From Cyclina sinensis (Eukaryota; Mollusca; Bivalvia; Venerida; Veneridae), in the NCBI GenBank assembly GCA_012932295.1, contig JAAONU010000016.1:46221241-46285240 (forward strand): a stretch of 64,000 nt of DNA, read 5' to 3'. The position numbers and the translations under genes are program-made. The notes beneath the pieces were generated by a model that saw only the letters and a list, made by a program, of their open reading frames with translations, was not told where the DNA came from and did no database searches. Of the stretch, positions 32,938 through 43,538 are shown piece by piece; position 1 is the stretch's first letter; every line of letters begins with the position of its first letter.

Positions 32938-33040
32938 CGTGCATTCATTTTCTCCCGCTGAAAGTCATTGTATCATACAAGCAGACGCAGGCCAGACAGT
33001 AATGAACTCTTGACAATTTCATTTCCCATTTTTTGTTGTT
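32938..33040 (+). repeat. Paralogous segment (partner at 9157-9250)
   Basis: GCATTCATTTTCTCCCGCTG and ACAAGCAGACGCAGGCCAGA match GCATTCATTTTCTTTCTGC and ACAAGCAAACGTAGGTTAGA at the first locus, in the same order and orientation. Confidence 0.55.
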
Positions 33041-33124
33041 TTTTTCCGAGGCATGAAGACGCTTTATTTTAGAGAGAACGGAAAACGTCGAAACAGAAAC
33101 CACAGAAACTGTAGTAAGAGGATT

Positions 33125-33525
33125 TACTTCATACTTGGACACAACATCCCTTTGGACAAGACCTTATCACTGAACTGTACCTATTTGACCTTGACCCCTG
33201 AATCACCTTCAGCTTGAAGATCCAATTGTCCAAAATCTTTAGCATTGGCTGTAACTACCTTCCTTATTAGTAAGTGGTTTAATTTCATTTACTTTGACAC
33301 AGCACCCCTTTGGAGAAGACCTTCCCACTGACCTATATTTGTTTGAACTTGAGTCCTGATGACCTTCATTCTGAAAATCCAATTGTCCAAAAACTGTAAC
33401 AAATGGCCATAAAACTTCCATATAAGTAAGTGGATATACTTTATACTTAAACCCAACACCGCTTTGAACAAGACTTCCCATTGACATATATTTATTTGAC
33501 CTTGACCCCTGAATGACTGGTCCTC
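33125..33525 (+). repeat. 157-bp tandem repeat, about 2.5 copies, with GACCTTGACC
   Basis: ATTTGACCTTGACCCCTGAA (about 33184), a diverged TTTGAACTTGAGTCCTGAT (about 33341) and ATTTGACCTTGACCCCTGAA (about 33498) lie about 157 bases apart. CCAATTGTCCAAAA and AGTAAGTGGTT also repeat. The motif is the reverse strand of AAGGTCA-type sites. Minus-strand frames at 33239-33487 are not supported. Confidence 0.8.
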
Positions 33526-33689
33526 AGCTCATATGTCAAAGCACCACTTCGAGGGCATTGTCATCTTACAGTGTCAGTTCACGTTCTAATTACAAGTGAT
33601 AGTCAGTGATATTTGGATTATCTCCTGCATAGGTTTTTTTCAACTGAACAGGAAGTTAGAAACGTAAAATACAGACATCTTTTGTGTGG

Positions 33690-33880
33690 TTTATAAAATG
33701 ATTCTGATGAGATTTACAGTACGCATTCACTTTTTAAGCTGGTTGTAGAAGCTAATTATATAGCGATGTAAAGATGAAAGCTAAAATTTGAAGACAAAAA
33801 ATCAATACGTTCTTTAAACTATGATTAAGCTAGAGTAGTATGGTGTTCTAAAGTCCACACCGCGTTGTGATATACGTTCT
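33690..33880 (+). repeat. Paralogous segment (partner at 9340-9480)
   Basis: GGTTGTAGAAGCTAATTATA, GATGAAAGCTAAAATTTGAA and TTCTGAAACATATT align with the 9340-9480 segment. Confidence 0.5.
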
Positions 33881-34889
33881 GAAACATATTTTTCGTTCCT
33901 TTTATTTTTCGTCCCTAGGTTACTTTGGCAGTTGTATTTCCTCTCTGCATTTTTTAAAGATTATCTTATTAAAGAGGCAGTTTTTATAAGGAGAACGCTA
34001 TTTTCACGACAGAATGAAGGTGATTTTAGCTGTTCGTTTTAACAAAAGAATTAATTTGCAGGACCTTTTATCTCCTTTTCATTCATTTGGGGAGAAGATA
34101 CTGCCTTTCTGCAAACAAATTTTGCAGCCCTAATTTTAGTTATTATACTTAATGTTTTACATCTAATGCATACAAGAAAGACTTAAAAATGTAATAATCA
34201 ATGAATATTCAGTTGGTAAACACATGTTAAGATATTATTATATACCGTTCTACATAGTTAAATGGCGTTTTATACTGTTCCATATAGTTCATTTAGATCT
34301 ATTGTATTTCACCTTTCCATTTAGTGAAAGCATTGTGTAAAAACATTTTTGGGCGAACTGAATCCTTACACAAAAAGATTTTGATTAGTATGTCTTGTTC
34401 AAGCAACACAACAATTAAAGAATTGAGTCCCTTTATGCTGACTCTGTGGGAGAACATTATACCATGGGAAGAAAAAATCGGATATTGCTTTTCTGGAGAT
34501 GGCTTCCGTATCTCTGTTTAATAGTTTTGTCATTATGAAACAATCTCTTCGTCGACATTTCAAATCTATGATTTATTTGTTTTTGTCGCTTATTTTAGCC
34601 CGTTTACTTCATTGCGTTTCCAGTTCTGGTACCTCATAATTTGGCCTTCGTAAAATTGCCCTCATTCTATTATTAATCTTGATTTAGATATTGAATACAA
34701 TGATTTTGTTATATCATCAGGTTGCAAATTTGTCGTTAATTAAGTGATGGTACTGTGTTGTCCTCCTCAATACGTTGGTTAAAATCAAGGCCCTAGGCCC
34801 TTTCTAGGGGTCTCTTATTAAATATATGTATGGTTTGTTTCATCTTCTCCTGCACAAAAAACCGTAAGACCCAGAGAACAGATATTGTG
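33881..34889. other. Non-coding DNA, no gene seen
   Basis: A 65-codon frame at 34324-34521 has no recognisable domain. The segment around 33960-34010 (TTATTAAAGAGGCAG, ATTTTCACGACA) faintly resembles 37085-37150, another trace of duplication. Confidence 0.35.
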
Positions 34890-35335
34890 TGTAGCATTTG
34901 TCTGGTAGTAGAGTCCTTTACGTTGACCCACTGGCCTACATCCTATATTTGGCAGCTACATCATTGAAATTTGATCTATGTATATGACTTTGTTGTGTGG
35001 ATTTTAAACATTCTGACCTACATTCTGTTTTTGAAGTTATGTCATTGAACGTTTGACCGTATGTACAGTATTGCATGTAGATTTCAGCTTCAACATCGGA
35101 TTAACTCTCCTACTTCCTGGTTTTCTAAGTTACAACATTGAAAGTTGGAATAGCCGTATAAATTTGCTTGGACATCCCAACTTCTATATTTAGCGACTAA
35201 GTCCTTAAAACCTGCTGTACTAGTTCCTGCTTCTGACGTTACACCATTGAAATGTGGTCCCAGGTTTGTAGTTCTGCATGTAAATTGCAACTTTTGTTGC
35301 GACCGACCTTGACCTTCCGACTGAACTTCTTGTTT
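34890..35335 (+). repeat. Diverged tandem repeat, about 70-110 bp units
   Basis: GCTACATCATTGAAATTTG (about 34965), GTTATGTCATTGAACGTTTG (about 35036), GTTACAACATTGAAAGTTGG (about 35129) and GTTACACCATTGAAATGTGG (about 35239) recur with surrounding ACTTCCTG and TTGCATGTA strings. It ends in GACCTTGACCTTCCGACT (about 35306). Confidence 0.65.
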
Positions 35336-35559
35336 AAGGTACAGAAAAGAAATTTGAAAGGGGATACTCTTTCTTATTCAAATGATATTCATACAATATA
35401 AAATCTGGTTAAATGATAGAGGTCAAGGTCCAAGTAACGCACGTGTCATTGAGTTAACTTACTATTAAATGTATGAGACAGTGTACTTTAGTCGAAAGCC
35501 ATTTGTTGGCCATGCTGATTAGAGCAGTAGTACACACATAAAGGATATAGGTCGAAATG

Positions 35560-35740
35560 TGGTCCAGGTTTGTAGTGTATGGGTGGTAGATACAGTGTAC
35601 GGATGATAGATCTAGTGTACTAGTCACTTGGGGAAACAGGCTCGATACCCAGGAACACTTGTTAGGTGCACTGACCGCCGGGATATGACCAAGAAAAGGT
35701 TGAAACTGGCGTTAAACCCCAAAATGAACAAACAGTTGAA
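35560..35740 (+). mobile_element. tRNA-derived SINE fragment
   Basis: GGCTCGATACCC at 35639-35650 resembles a Pol III B box. It is followed by GTTAGGTGCACTGACCGCC, GGGATATGACC and a tail with GGCGTTAAACCCCAAAATG (about 35709). This arrangement is typical of bivalve SINEs. A clear A box was not found, so the 5' part is probably decayed. A short frame at 35628-35816 reads through it and is not a gene. Confidence 0.5.
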
Positions 35741-35799
35741 CAAACAGAGATACCAAACAGTACTGTTGTGTATTTTTGTTTTACAATTAGGTACATTTT

Positions 35800-36060
35800 C
35801 AGTGAAGATATTTTGAATTAATACTCAGGGGTAAAATTAACAACCACAGTCTGCGTTAAATCCGGCATCGTCTTGTCAAATTATATGCAGTAACTATGGA
35901 AATAAATTGTCAAAATTTCTTTTAGAAGACAAGCTAAGGAAGATAAAAAATTCATTAGGTGTGGGAGTATTTGAAACCAATTAGTTTCTGAAAAGAAAGG
36001 AAAGTCGATTATCTTGGGTTTTTCGTTTTATGCAAGTTTTGAAAATATGTTGCTATATCA
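35800..36060 (+). repeat. Third copy of the paralogous 8280 / 29690 segment
   Basis: CGTCTTGTCAAATTATATGC, AGTAACTATGGAAATAAATT and TTAGTTTCTGAAAAGAAAG align with both other copies. Confidence 0.5.
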
Positions 36061-39000
36061 ATGCATCATTTTATTGTTGTCTTAACAGTGCCTTTTTATG
36101 AAATGATGAAAAACTTCAACACGCTAACTCATGATTATTAATTACAATCAAATATAGATTTAAATTTGTAAATACGTCATTGGTTGTTGACTACGTAGAT
36201 CAAAACAACCCATTCATCCACTGAAAACCGCTCGACTAGTCTTTTGAGCAATATTTCTTGTGACATCCTTTCGAACCCTTTCGATGAGTTTTGTTAGCAG
36301 CATATATGTTCTGATAGTACTTTTGATATAGTTGTTGCTCGACTGTAAGGATAAAGTCTCCGAATTGATTTCAGCATGGCAATTGCCAATGTTTTTTTTT
36401 TAAAAAACATCCGTGTTAAAGCATGTTAAAAGTGTGCGAAATCATTTTAAGTAAATTATCTTCCTGATTTAACTTAATAATGAGTACAAGACCTGATCAA
36501 CTAAATTTGAAAACAAATTAAAACAATGATCTCCTGACACGGATCTCATTCACTCACTTTCGAATTAAAAAAAAATCATACATTCTGATTTATTCGGAAG
36601 AACAAACTTAGAAACTCAACAGTAACCTTAGCAATAGTATTTAAACATAAAGAGCCAAGGTTTGAGGGTCTAGAAGGCTAATAGCTAGTATATAAAACTT
36701 AAATAGCCTACGTTTTACGTCTTTTTGAAGATTGTGGAAGCCTATGACTAGGTATTGTTTCGTTTTTTAAATAAAACACTTTCCTTTTAACATGATCTCG
36801 CCAAGTACGTTTTCAAGATGAATGAAAATTCTGTTTTTTTTTTTAACTGGCAGTATACTAAACTCTTACCATGAGTCTGAATGTACGTTAGTCAAAGGTA
36901 AAATAAAATTATTTAGATTAGTCTTTATAGTGAAACTTTACTGTATAGATGTCTTACTGTTCTATGGAGATTTAGAGTTTTATATCGAATTACTAAGTTA
37001 CCAGATTATCATTGTGTACTTTGCTAAAGTAATGTGACAGTGTCATTGTATTAATCTCACGTTTGTGGAAACGAAAAAAAAAATCACTTTTCACGACAAT
37101 TGCTTGCATCTTGATTCTTTCTGTGAATGTTATCCTAATAAAAGAGGCAGACAGAGGCCGTGAGATAAAAAAAGCCTTTAATATTAACACTTCTGTTCAT
37201 TCGCGCTATTAAGGACATTTGTGCTAAGCAGACAGTGCTAACAAGAAAACCAGACGCACAAACCAAATTATCAGCTTCCATTAGTTTGCTTACGTTTTAC
37301 CTTAAGACTATTTTACCGAGTTCATGTAATTGTATATTTTAGAAAGGCGTATAAATTGATCTTACTTTAACTTGTTTAGTCACGCACTTTGATGTAGATT
37401 GGAAAGACTTCCTAGAGAAACAACTCCGAAACAGTTGGATACTCACAGTGAAGATAATTTTTGGAGTTATAGGGAGGCTGTAATTCAGTGTGCAGTTTTT
37501 AAGGTTCGGGTTAATTTGTTGTTTTTTTTCTCTGATTTTGGTACTAAGAGATCTACATCTGAGCTGCATTTATACTGAAGTTACAATAACATTGAAAGGG
37601 GACGTGGCATGACTTTCTGGCAGGGATGTTGGCAAGGTCACTGCTTGTTAACAGTGTTAGTGCAAAACAGAAAATAAACCATAACGCTCTGCATCCTGAC
37701 GCTAAAAGTGATGTCTTCATCGGACATGTAGTTTAAACTTGAGGAATTTAATGTAAGAAATTCAGGCCTAGACACAAAACTGTTACTAAGAGAAACATTA
37801 TCCCAATACAAAACTATCCCCGGGATGACTTCACCGTAACCTCGCACAAATAACAAAATTCTGATCTACTTTCGCTTTTGGATCGATAAATAACAAAACA
37901 CCGTTCTGAATCAACACATAAAGCTTTATTATACTGTATTCGCTGCTACGGTTTGCTAATATCAGTAGTTAGAATCAGCGATGCAATTTTATGTAAGATA
38001 CAGCACAAACAACAAAGTTCCTAGTCGCCATTAATGTGCCTTTCTCTCTCATAAATATCGGTGCTGGAATGTTAAACGTTTTTCGTAAAATTGTCTTAAT
38101 GACATTCAGTAGAAAAAAGAATATGAAATTACTGTTGTTACTTTTTTACCAAATGTTGCATGATGACAGAATCGTTAATATGAATAAAGGGGAGACTATT
38201 TTGACCTGTAATACAGATAAACTCAGATATGACTAAAACGTCGAGGTAGTCTCCCCTGGGGAAAAACGGCTTGTATTGTCTAAAACAGTATTTTGATTTA
38301 GTTACATACCAGATACATTTACCTACTATTTTGTTACCTATATCCTTGGACATTTATTTGGTCGGTTTTTTTTTCTTAGACTACGCCGTATCGTAAAGCC
38401 GAAATATTTGCAAGAAACCTCTGCCAAAATACTATTCCCCTGTTGAAATATTCTTGACAAATCTTACATGTCATCTTGAAATTTCATCACTGTTCAGATT
38501 AACGAAGTACCTTATAAGTAGCCACCGTCTAAACTTTTTTATCTATCCAATCAAAGACCCTGTAACATCAGACAGGCGATTACGTAGAAGAAAAAAAAAT
38601 ATAAACTCAAACTATCTGCATAGGATTATATCTAAACATTTACATATTATTTCCATTTTTGACCCATATTTTATTATTTATCTCTAGCTATGATTTACAA
38701 TGCATGTTTTCCTTGCGACAGAAATGTACTTTTATACTTCAGCAGAATAGGCACACCTTTGGCTATTTTGCAGTTGCCCTGTTCATATAAAAAGAAAATA
38801 TCACAGTTATTACACAGGTGGCATTATATTAGAAAATAAATACATATTTAATAATTTATATAGACAACGATTATATGCTTACCGGTGTCCAGACAAATGT
38901 GTAACTCAATGTATAGATGTCAGTTTTTTTTATTATTCAAAGGAAAAAAACGCAATTTTTAGCGATAAAACCTAAATTGCAAAAATTCTCTTTCAGTACA

Positions 39001-40170
39001 GTAAATCACTGCCAACAGGCATGTCACTTCATGATGTCCGAAAGTAAATAAACAAAATGTTGATGTTTTTTCATATTGTTTTCTTTTTCAATTTTATAAC
39101 TTCCAAATATCTTAAATAGTGCTTGCTTGTTATACTAAACAGGGAATGAGAGAAAATGAAATTCAATTCATATATGTGTAAATAGCTTTGAACGAGTTCA
39201 ATATCATCTGTAGTGGCAGAGATATGTGCTGAGGTATGAAGGGGAGATCACTGCGAGGTGGATTGCTTTTAGTTCCCAAAAATAAAAATAAACAAATAAA
39301 AAAAATAGATTGGACATTATTGTCATCGCTTGGCGAATGGCTTCTACCGGCGACGATAAAAGGATTTCTGTACGCTTTAAATTGCAGGTTACCAGAATTT
39401 AGCAATTTCTTTAGGAAGGACGTCAGAATGCGTTTCAGTAATACTACATCCGCGGGGCACCACTAAAAACTGCAGATATAAATATACTATTTTGTCTTAT
39501 TTTGGCACAATAAGGAGAACAAGTAATTAGAAAAAAATATAGCAGGGAAAAGTAAATAATGAAGTGAAAAAGATGTTTTCAAGGGAAAGAAATTGATGAA
39601 ACTAAGGAACAGAAGTGGAAACATTTTTTATCCAAGTGCTTAGCAAGCATTTAGCAATGAGATCTTATTCTGCTCTACATGGACTTCAAAAGAGCTGCAT
39701 ATTCTAAACCTAAGTGGCCGAGTATAAATCTAGTCGGAATAAAGTCAGCAGCTATCGTCATCATCAACAAACTATGCTAATTAACCTTAGCGGCCATCAG
39801 CTAAGGCCGAAAACCAGGTTTGTAAGAGTTAATAATCTTGATATGTTAAATATTGTTTACGAATTGTCGAGGAATCTAAGACTTTTGTCCAAGTTCCTGT
39901 TTTGAGTTAAACTGGCAACACTCGTCATAAAAGTGTGCCTATATTCCCTGAAGGGCGCACTATAGTATATAATGCACAAATCTCACTCTAAGCTGTTTTA
40001 AACATCTACATTTAGTTTTTACAGTCTTCAACTAATAAATAAATAGAACTCATTATATTCAGTACATAGTACACAAAATAAGTATGCACAAATTTAACAG
40101 CATATCAAAATGAAAGAAAGGTAAATTCAACCTCTGAAAAGTGATATTGCTGTAGGAAAATAATTTCATT
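36061..40170. other. AT-rich flank downstream of the GPCR, no gene recognised
   Basis: All open frames here are 60-80 codons without recognisable domains. No tandem array was noticed. The stretch at 39236-39470 is slightly richer in G and C but gives no protein I know. Confidence 0.4.
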
Positions 40171-40176
40171 TTTAAT
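40171..40176 (-). terminator. Possible polyadenylation signal (ATTAAA) of the GPCR
   Basis: The minus strand reads ATTAAA about 75 bases after the receptor stop codon. No canonical AATAAA was seen closer. Weak evidence. Confidence 0.25.
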
Positions 40177-40250
40177 ATCGGTAATGTAATTAATATCTCT
40201 GACGCAAAACGTTAAAAAGACGTCACAAATCTACGTTGTTGTTTATGTGA

Positions 40251-41459
40251 CTATGAGGTAAAGAATGCCTCCCGGCTCCATTGTGGAGACAAGAGTGTGA
40301 ATTCGCCGACGCAGGACTGCGACAAGTCCGTATATAACGTGCTGGGAACCACATCGTCTTCAAACTCACTGATTCCGCGACACACTTTGCACGTGAGCAG
40401 TCGACGGAATGCCACCTTGTAATGTCTGTTGAAGTTATAGTAAAGAAATGGATTTAGCATTGAATTGATGTAACCCAGCCACAAGGCAATTGTCCATATC
40501 GTATATGGTATTTTGTAACCAATAAACGGATCTATGATGTTAATTCCGAAGAAGGGGAACCAGCAAATAAAAAAGCAACCCATAATGATTCCGACAGTTT
40601 TCGCCGCTTTAGTCTCGTGTTTCAATTTCCCTTTTCGATGGTGTTTATGTGCAGATAGTTCCAGACTTCGTATTTGATGCGCCTGTTTCCTGGCTGTGCT
40701 GAATATGTGAACGTTGCATATTACTATGAAGACCGTTGGAATGTAAAAGGCTATCATAGAACAAATAGTCGCGAACTCTTTGTTGACTACAAACGCGCAG
40801 TGTGTCGGATCATCAGGTGGGAATGCACAGTTAATGTAATCTTCAATTCCTATGTGATTCAAGTTTAAATTGATAGGCACAAACGAAATGAATATAGGCA
40901 CGATCCAGCAGAATGAAAGCATTAGAATCACTTTAGGACGGGTTAATCTCTCGTGAATGAATGGGCGACAGATGGCGAGGTATCTGTCAATGGCCAGGCA
41001 AGACAAATTAAAAATTGACGTTGTCGTGAACATGACGTCAAAACTCGTTGTTATTAAACACCAATTTCGACCTAATTTCCAGGTTTTGTTGTTGAATTGT
41101 TGATATATTCCGAATGGCATCACAAGAATAGCAACCATTATGTCCGCCACGGCAAGGGAGACAACAAAGGCATTAGTGACCGTTTTTAATCTTTTATGCG
41201 TCAAAACAGCAACTATCACCATCCCGTTGCCTATCATTGTTAAGCATGGGAATATGAACAAAATTCCTGATATGATATACCTCGTTGCTGGCTCATAAAG
41301 TGGCGGTGGACTCGACTTGTCGGCCAGAATAGCTGTACAGTTCAGGTCGCCATCTTTAACTGTCTGGTTAGAAGATGGAAAACTTGTATTTGAGAAACTA
41401 TACACAATAGACACATTTCCGGTGTCTGTAAAGTTGCTGTAACTTGGAGCAAACTCCAT
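40251..41459 (-). CDS. Serotonin 5-HT4-like receptor, single-exon class A GPCR
   Basis: This is an intact 402-residue open frame with seven membrane segments, at roughly residues 61-86, 94-117, 134-157, 176-197, 228-252, 285-308 and 318-341. Class A landmarks are present: N78 (1.50), D106 (2.50), the amine-binding aspartate D141 (3.32), DRY 158-160, CWFPFF with W300, and NPFLY 336-340. C134 and C221 can form the extracellular disulfide. The N-terminal tail has five N-glycosylation sequons (N9, N15, N24, N31, N40). Stretches NHIGIEDY, FYIP in TM5, ARKQAHQI, ETKAAKT, IIMGCF, NIIDPFI and LWLGYIN follow vertebrate 5-HT4 closely, with TM5 S234 at the 5-HT4 agonist-contact region. The third intracellular loop is short (about 30 residues) and the tail has possible palmitoylation cysteines C357 and C360. 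An in-frame TAG lies upstream at 41505-41507 and the ATG context (A at -3, G at +4) is good. Expected role, from the family: plasma-membrane amine receptor coupled to Gs and cAMP. It could instead bind octopamine or tyramine; the 5-HT4 assignment is by similarity only. Confidence 0.93.
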   Translation of the reverse strand: MEFAPSYSNFTDTGNVSIVYSFSNTSFPSSNQTVKDGDLNCTAILADKSSPPPLYEPATRYIISGILFIFPCLTMIGNGMVIVAVLTHKRLKTVTNAFVVSLAVADIMVAILVMPFGIYQQFNNKTWKLGRNWCLITTSFDVMFTTTSIFNLSCLAIDRYLAICRPFIHERLTRPKVILMLSFCWIVPIFISFVPINLNLNHIGIEDYINCAFPPDDPTHCAFVVNKEFATICSMIAFYIPTVFIVICNVHIFSTARKQAHQIRSLELSAHKHHRKGKLKHETKAAKTVGIIMGCFFICWFPFFGINIIDPFIGYKIPYTIWTIALWLGYINSMLNPFLYYNFNRHYKVAFRRLLTCKVCRGISEFEDDVVPSTLYTDLSQSCVGEFTLLSPQWSREAFFTS

Positions 41460-41655
41460 TTTATCAAAATGATACCAGAAAACAACGTGTGTCTTTTTCG
41501 ATGCCTATATATCCGTTTCTCACGACGATTGGAAAACACATTATTTGAATCACAGAAAAAAACAACAACTCCTCCTCCTTTCACATTTTGCTTCACATTT
41601 TATCAGCCTATAGCATTACGACTTGTTTTCATTACGGACTTAAAACTTTCAAACA

Positions 41656-41663
41656 GTATATAG
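41656..41663 (-). promoter_or_regulatory. Possible TATA-like box upstream of the GPCR
   Basis: The minus strand reads CTATATAC about 200 bases before the receptor ATG. In such AT-rich DNA this match is common by chance, and an upstream non-coding exon is equally possible. Confidence 0.15.
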
Positions 41664-43424
41664 GTCAACTAGACCCTTGTTGATACGGAAAGAATGATCC
41701 GTTTAAATATTAACGAGGTGTTTACAGTCTTCACACCAAGTTGACTGTAATTCGGACACGACAGTAACCGGATAATGCGACTGACCTGTCACAAAAGCCT
41801 TATAGTGACAATATACGATCCGTCAAGCTTGACACATCACATTCCTTAATGCTCGAATTTATGCAAATAAAGCCACTGTCCTTGCTTTGTCTTAGAATTA
41901 ACGATCTTTTCCCGTCTCTGGTTTTGTTCTTTTGCAAACAAATGAGATAAAATTTCGCTGTTAATTCTGTCTTAGAATGTAACGCTTGTTGTTTATATGG
42001 TGATTCTCCAGACGCCTAGTTTGCTGAACGAACCTGAAAGCAGAAAAAAAGTAATAATGACAGTTTCCTACTGTTTGATTATTTCCAAGTGACAGAAGGT
42101 CAAGCTATCAATTAAAGCATTTCAATAATACTGACAGGCTTTTTACAGTCGTCTACTGTTAATACACTATATACACAATCTCAAGTAATTTGACTTTAAA
42201 GATTTTTTTCCCTCAGAAGTATTTATCTTGATTACAAGTTAACTTTTAATCCAGCTTCGGTTGAATCTCGTTCTGATATTGATAATACAGTCCTTGGGAT
42301 GCAAAATAATAAATCTGCATCTAGAAATGCAATCAATTCACACTTGAAACCCGAAGCAATTTTCACCGTTTTTCGAACCACATACTTGTATATCTGTTGT
42401 AACAAAATAATTGTGTTTTTGATGGAAGTATTGAATTATCGTACTTGCAGAAAAACAACAAGTGTTCTTTAACTTGCTTTAGTGATATCCATTAACGTAT
42501 AATGTCAAAGGCTAAAAATGCAATAGACTGTTGTTATATGCTAACATTTTTGTGCATGAGGGCGGAAAAATAATATAACATTTATCGTGTGTAATTTGTG
42601 ACATTATATTGACTCGTAAAGATATAAACAGCTTAAATCGACCATATTTCTAATGGGTTTGGAACTTGTATGATATAAACAAATAGGTTGTTGATGTCGC
42701 TCGGTTTATTTTGTTTTATTCTTATAATTATTATTTCTGAAAAAATGGACCAAACGTTATCTAATCATAGTATTATAATTATGGTACATTGTCTGCGTTT
42801 CGATTGGCAAAGATATGTCAGTCTGATAGTTTGAATCTTTGTTATACCGTAAAGATAAAGGGAGGTAAAAAAAAAACGGTCGCTTTGCAAAGAAAAAAAG
42901 CGGATGTGTGCATGTCATTAGTTTCGTTCAAGGACTACGGTTCCGGATATATATGTGTCATTAAGATGACAGTTCTGGGAATAGCCTTGTCATAAATATA
43001 CGCGAAGCTGTGAAGATCAGAGGTAACTTTTCCTATCCTACAACAAAGGTTATAATAAGGCGGAACGTTAATCAAGAAGCGGATTTACCAACGAGTACGC
43101 CATGTTTCTTTTTATTTGACGGATTAAGGCAGACGAAAAAGGGACAAAACAGCAACATTGTTCATAGTTCCATACAGAATTTCTGACAGTAAACAGTGAA
43201 TTAGATGAAAAAATAATAATTGGTAATCACAGTTCTGTCTGGTTTTTATTGTAACATTGGTAATATTTTACGTATAACACCAGATTCACACGCAATTATA
43301 AACAAGGGAATAGTAGAGATGAGATCTAAAGTTGTGTCAATAATGAAGCCATTAATTGGAATCCTTGTATGTCCATAGAGTAGACATAATAACTCTTGTC
43401 ACGTAAACGCATAACAGAAAATAT
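41664..43424. other. Upstream flank of the GPCR, no gene recognised
   Basis: No exon or repeat could be supported. An upstream non-coding exon or distal promoter of the receptor could lie here, but nothing marks it. Confidence 0.35.
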
Positions 43425-43538
43425 CTTATTCCTCAAGGTCAATAAATGCTTGGAAAAGTTTGACGTTACTCTGATCAAATCTCTTATACCTCAAGGGCAA
43501 TAAATGCTTGGAAAAGTTTGACGTTACTCTGATCATAC
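43425..43538 (+). repeat. 58-bp tandem duplication, two copies
   Basis: AATAAATGCTTGGAAAAGTT with TGACGTTACTCTGATCA starts at 43441 and again at 43499, nearly identical, so the duplication is recent. Confidence 0.9.

Noticed and set aside
35628..35816. 62-codon frame
   Set aside because: It reads through the SINE fragment and has no other support.
40674..40868. 64-codon plus-strand frame inside the GPCR
   Set aside because: Antisense shadow of the receptor.
41342..41663. Small frames overlapping the 5' end of the GPCR on both strands
   Set aside because: They lie in other frames of the receptor and its leader and show no domain.
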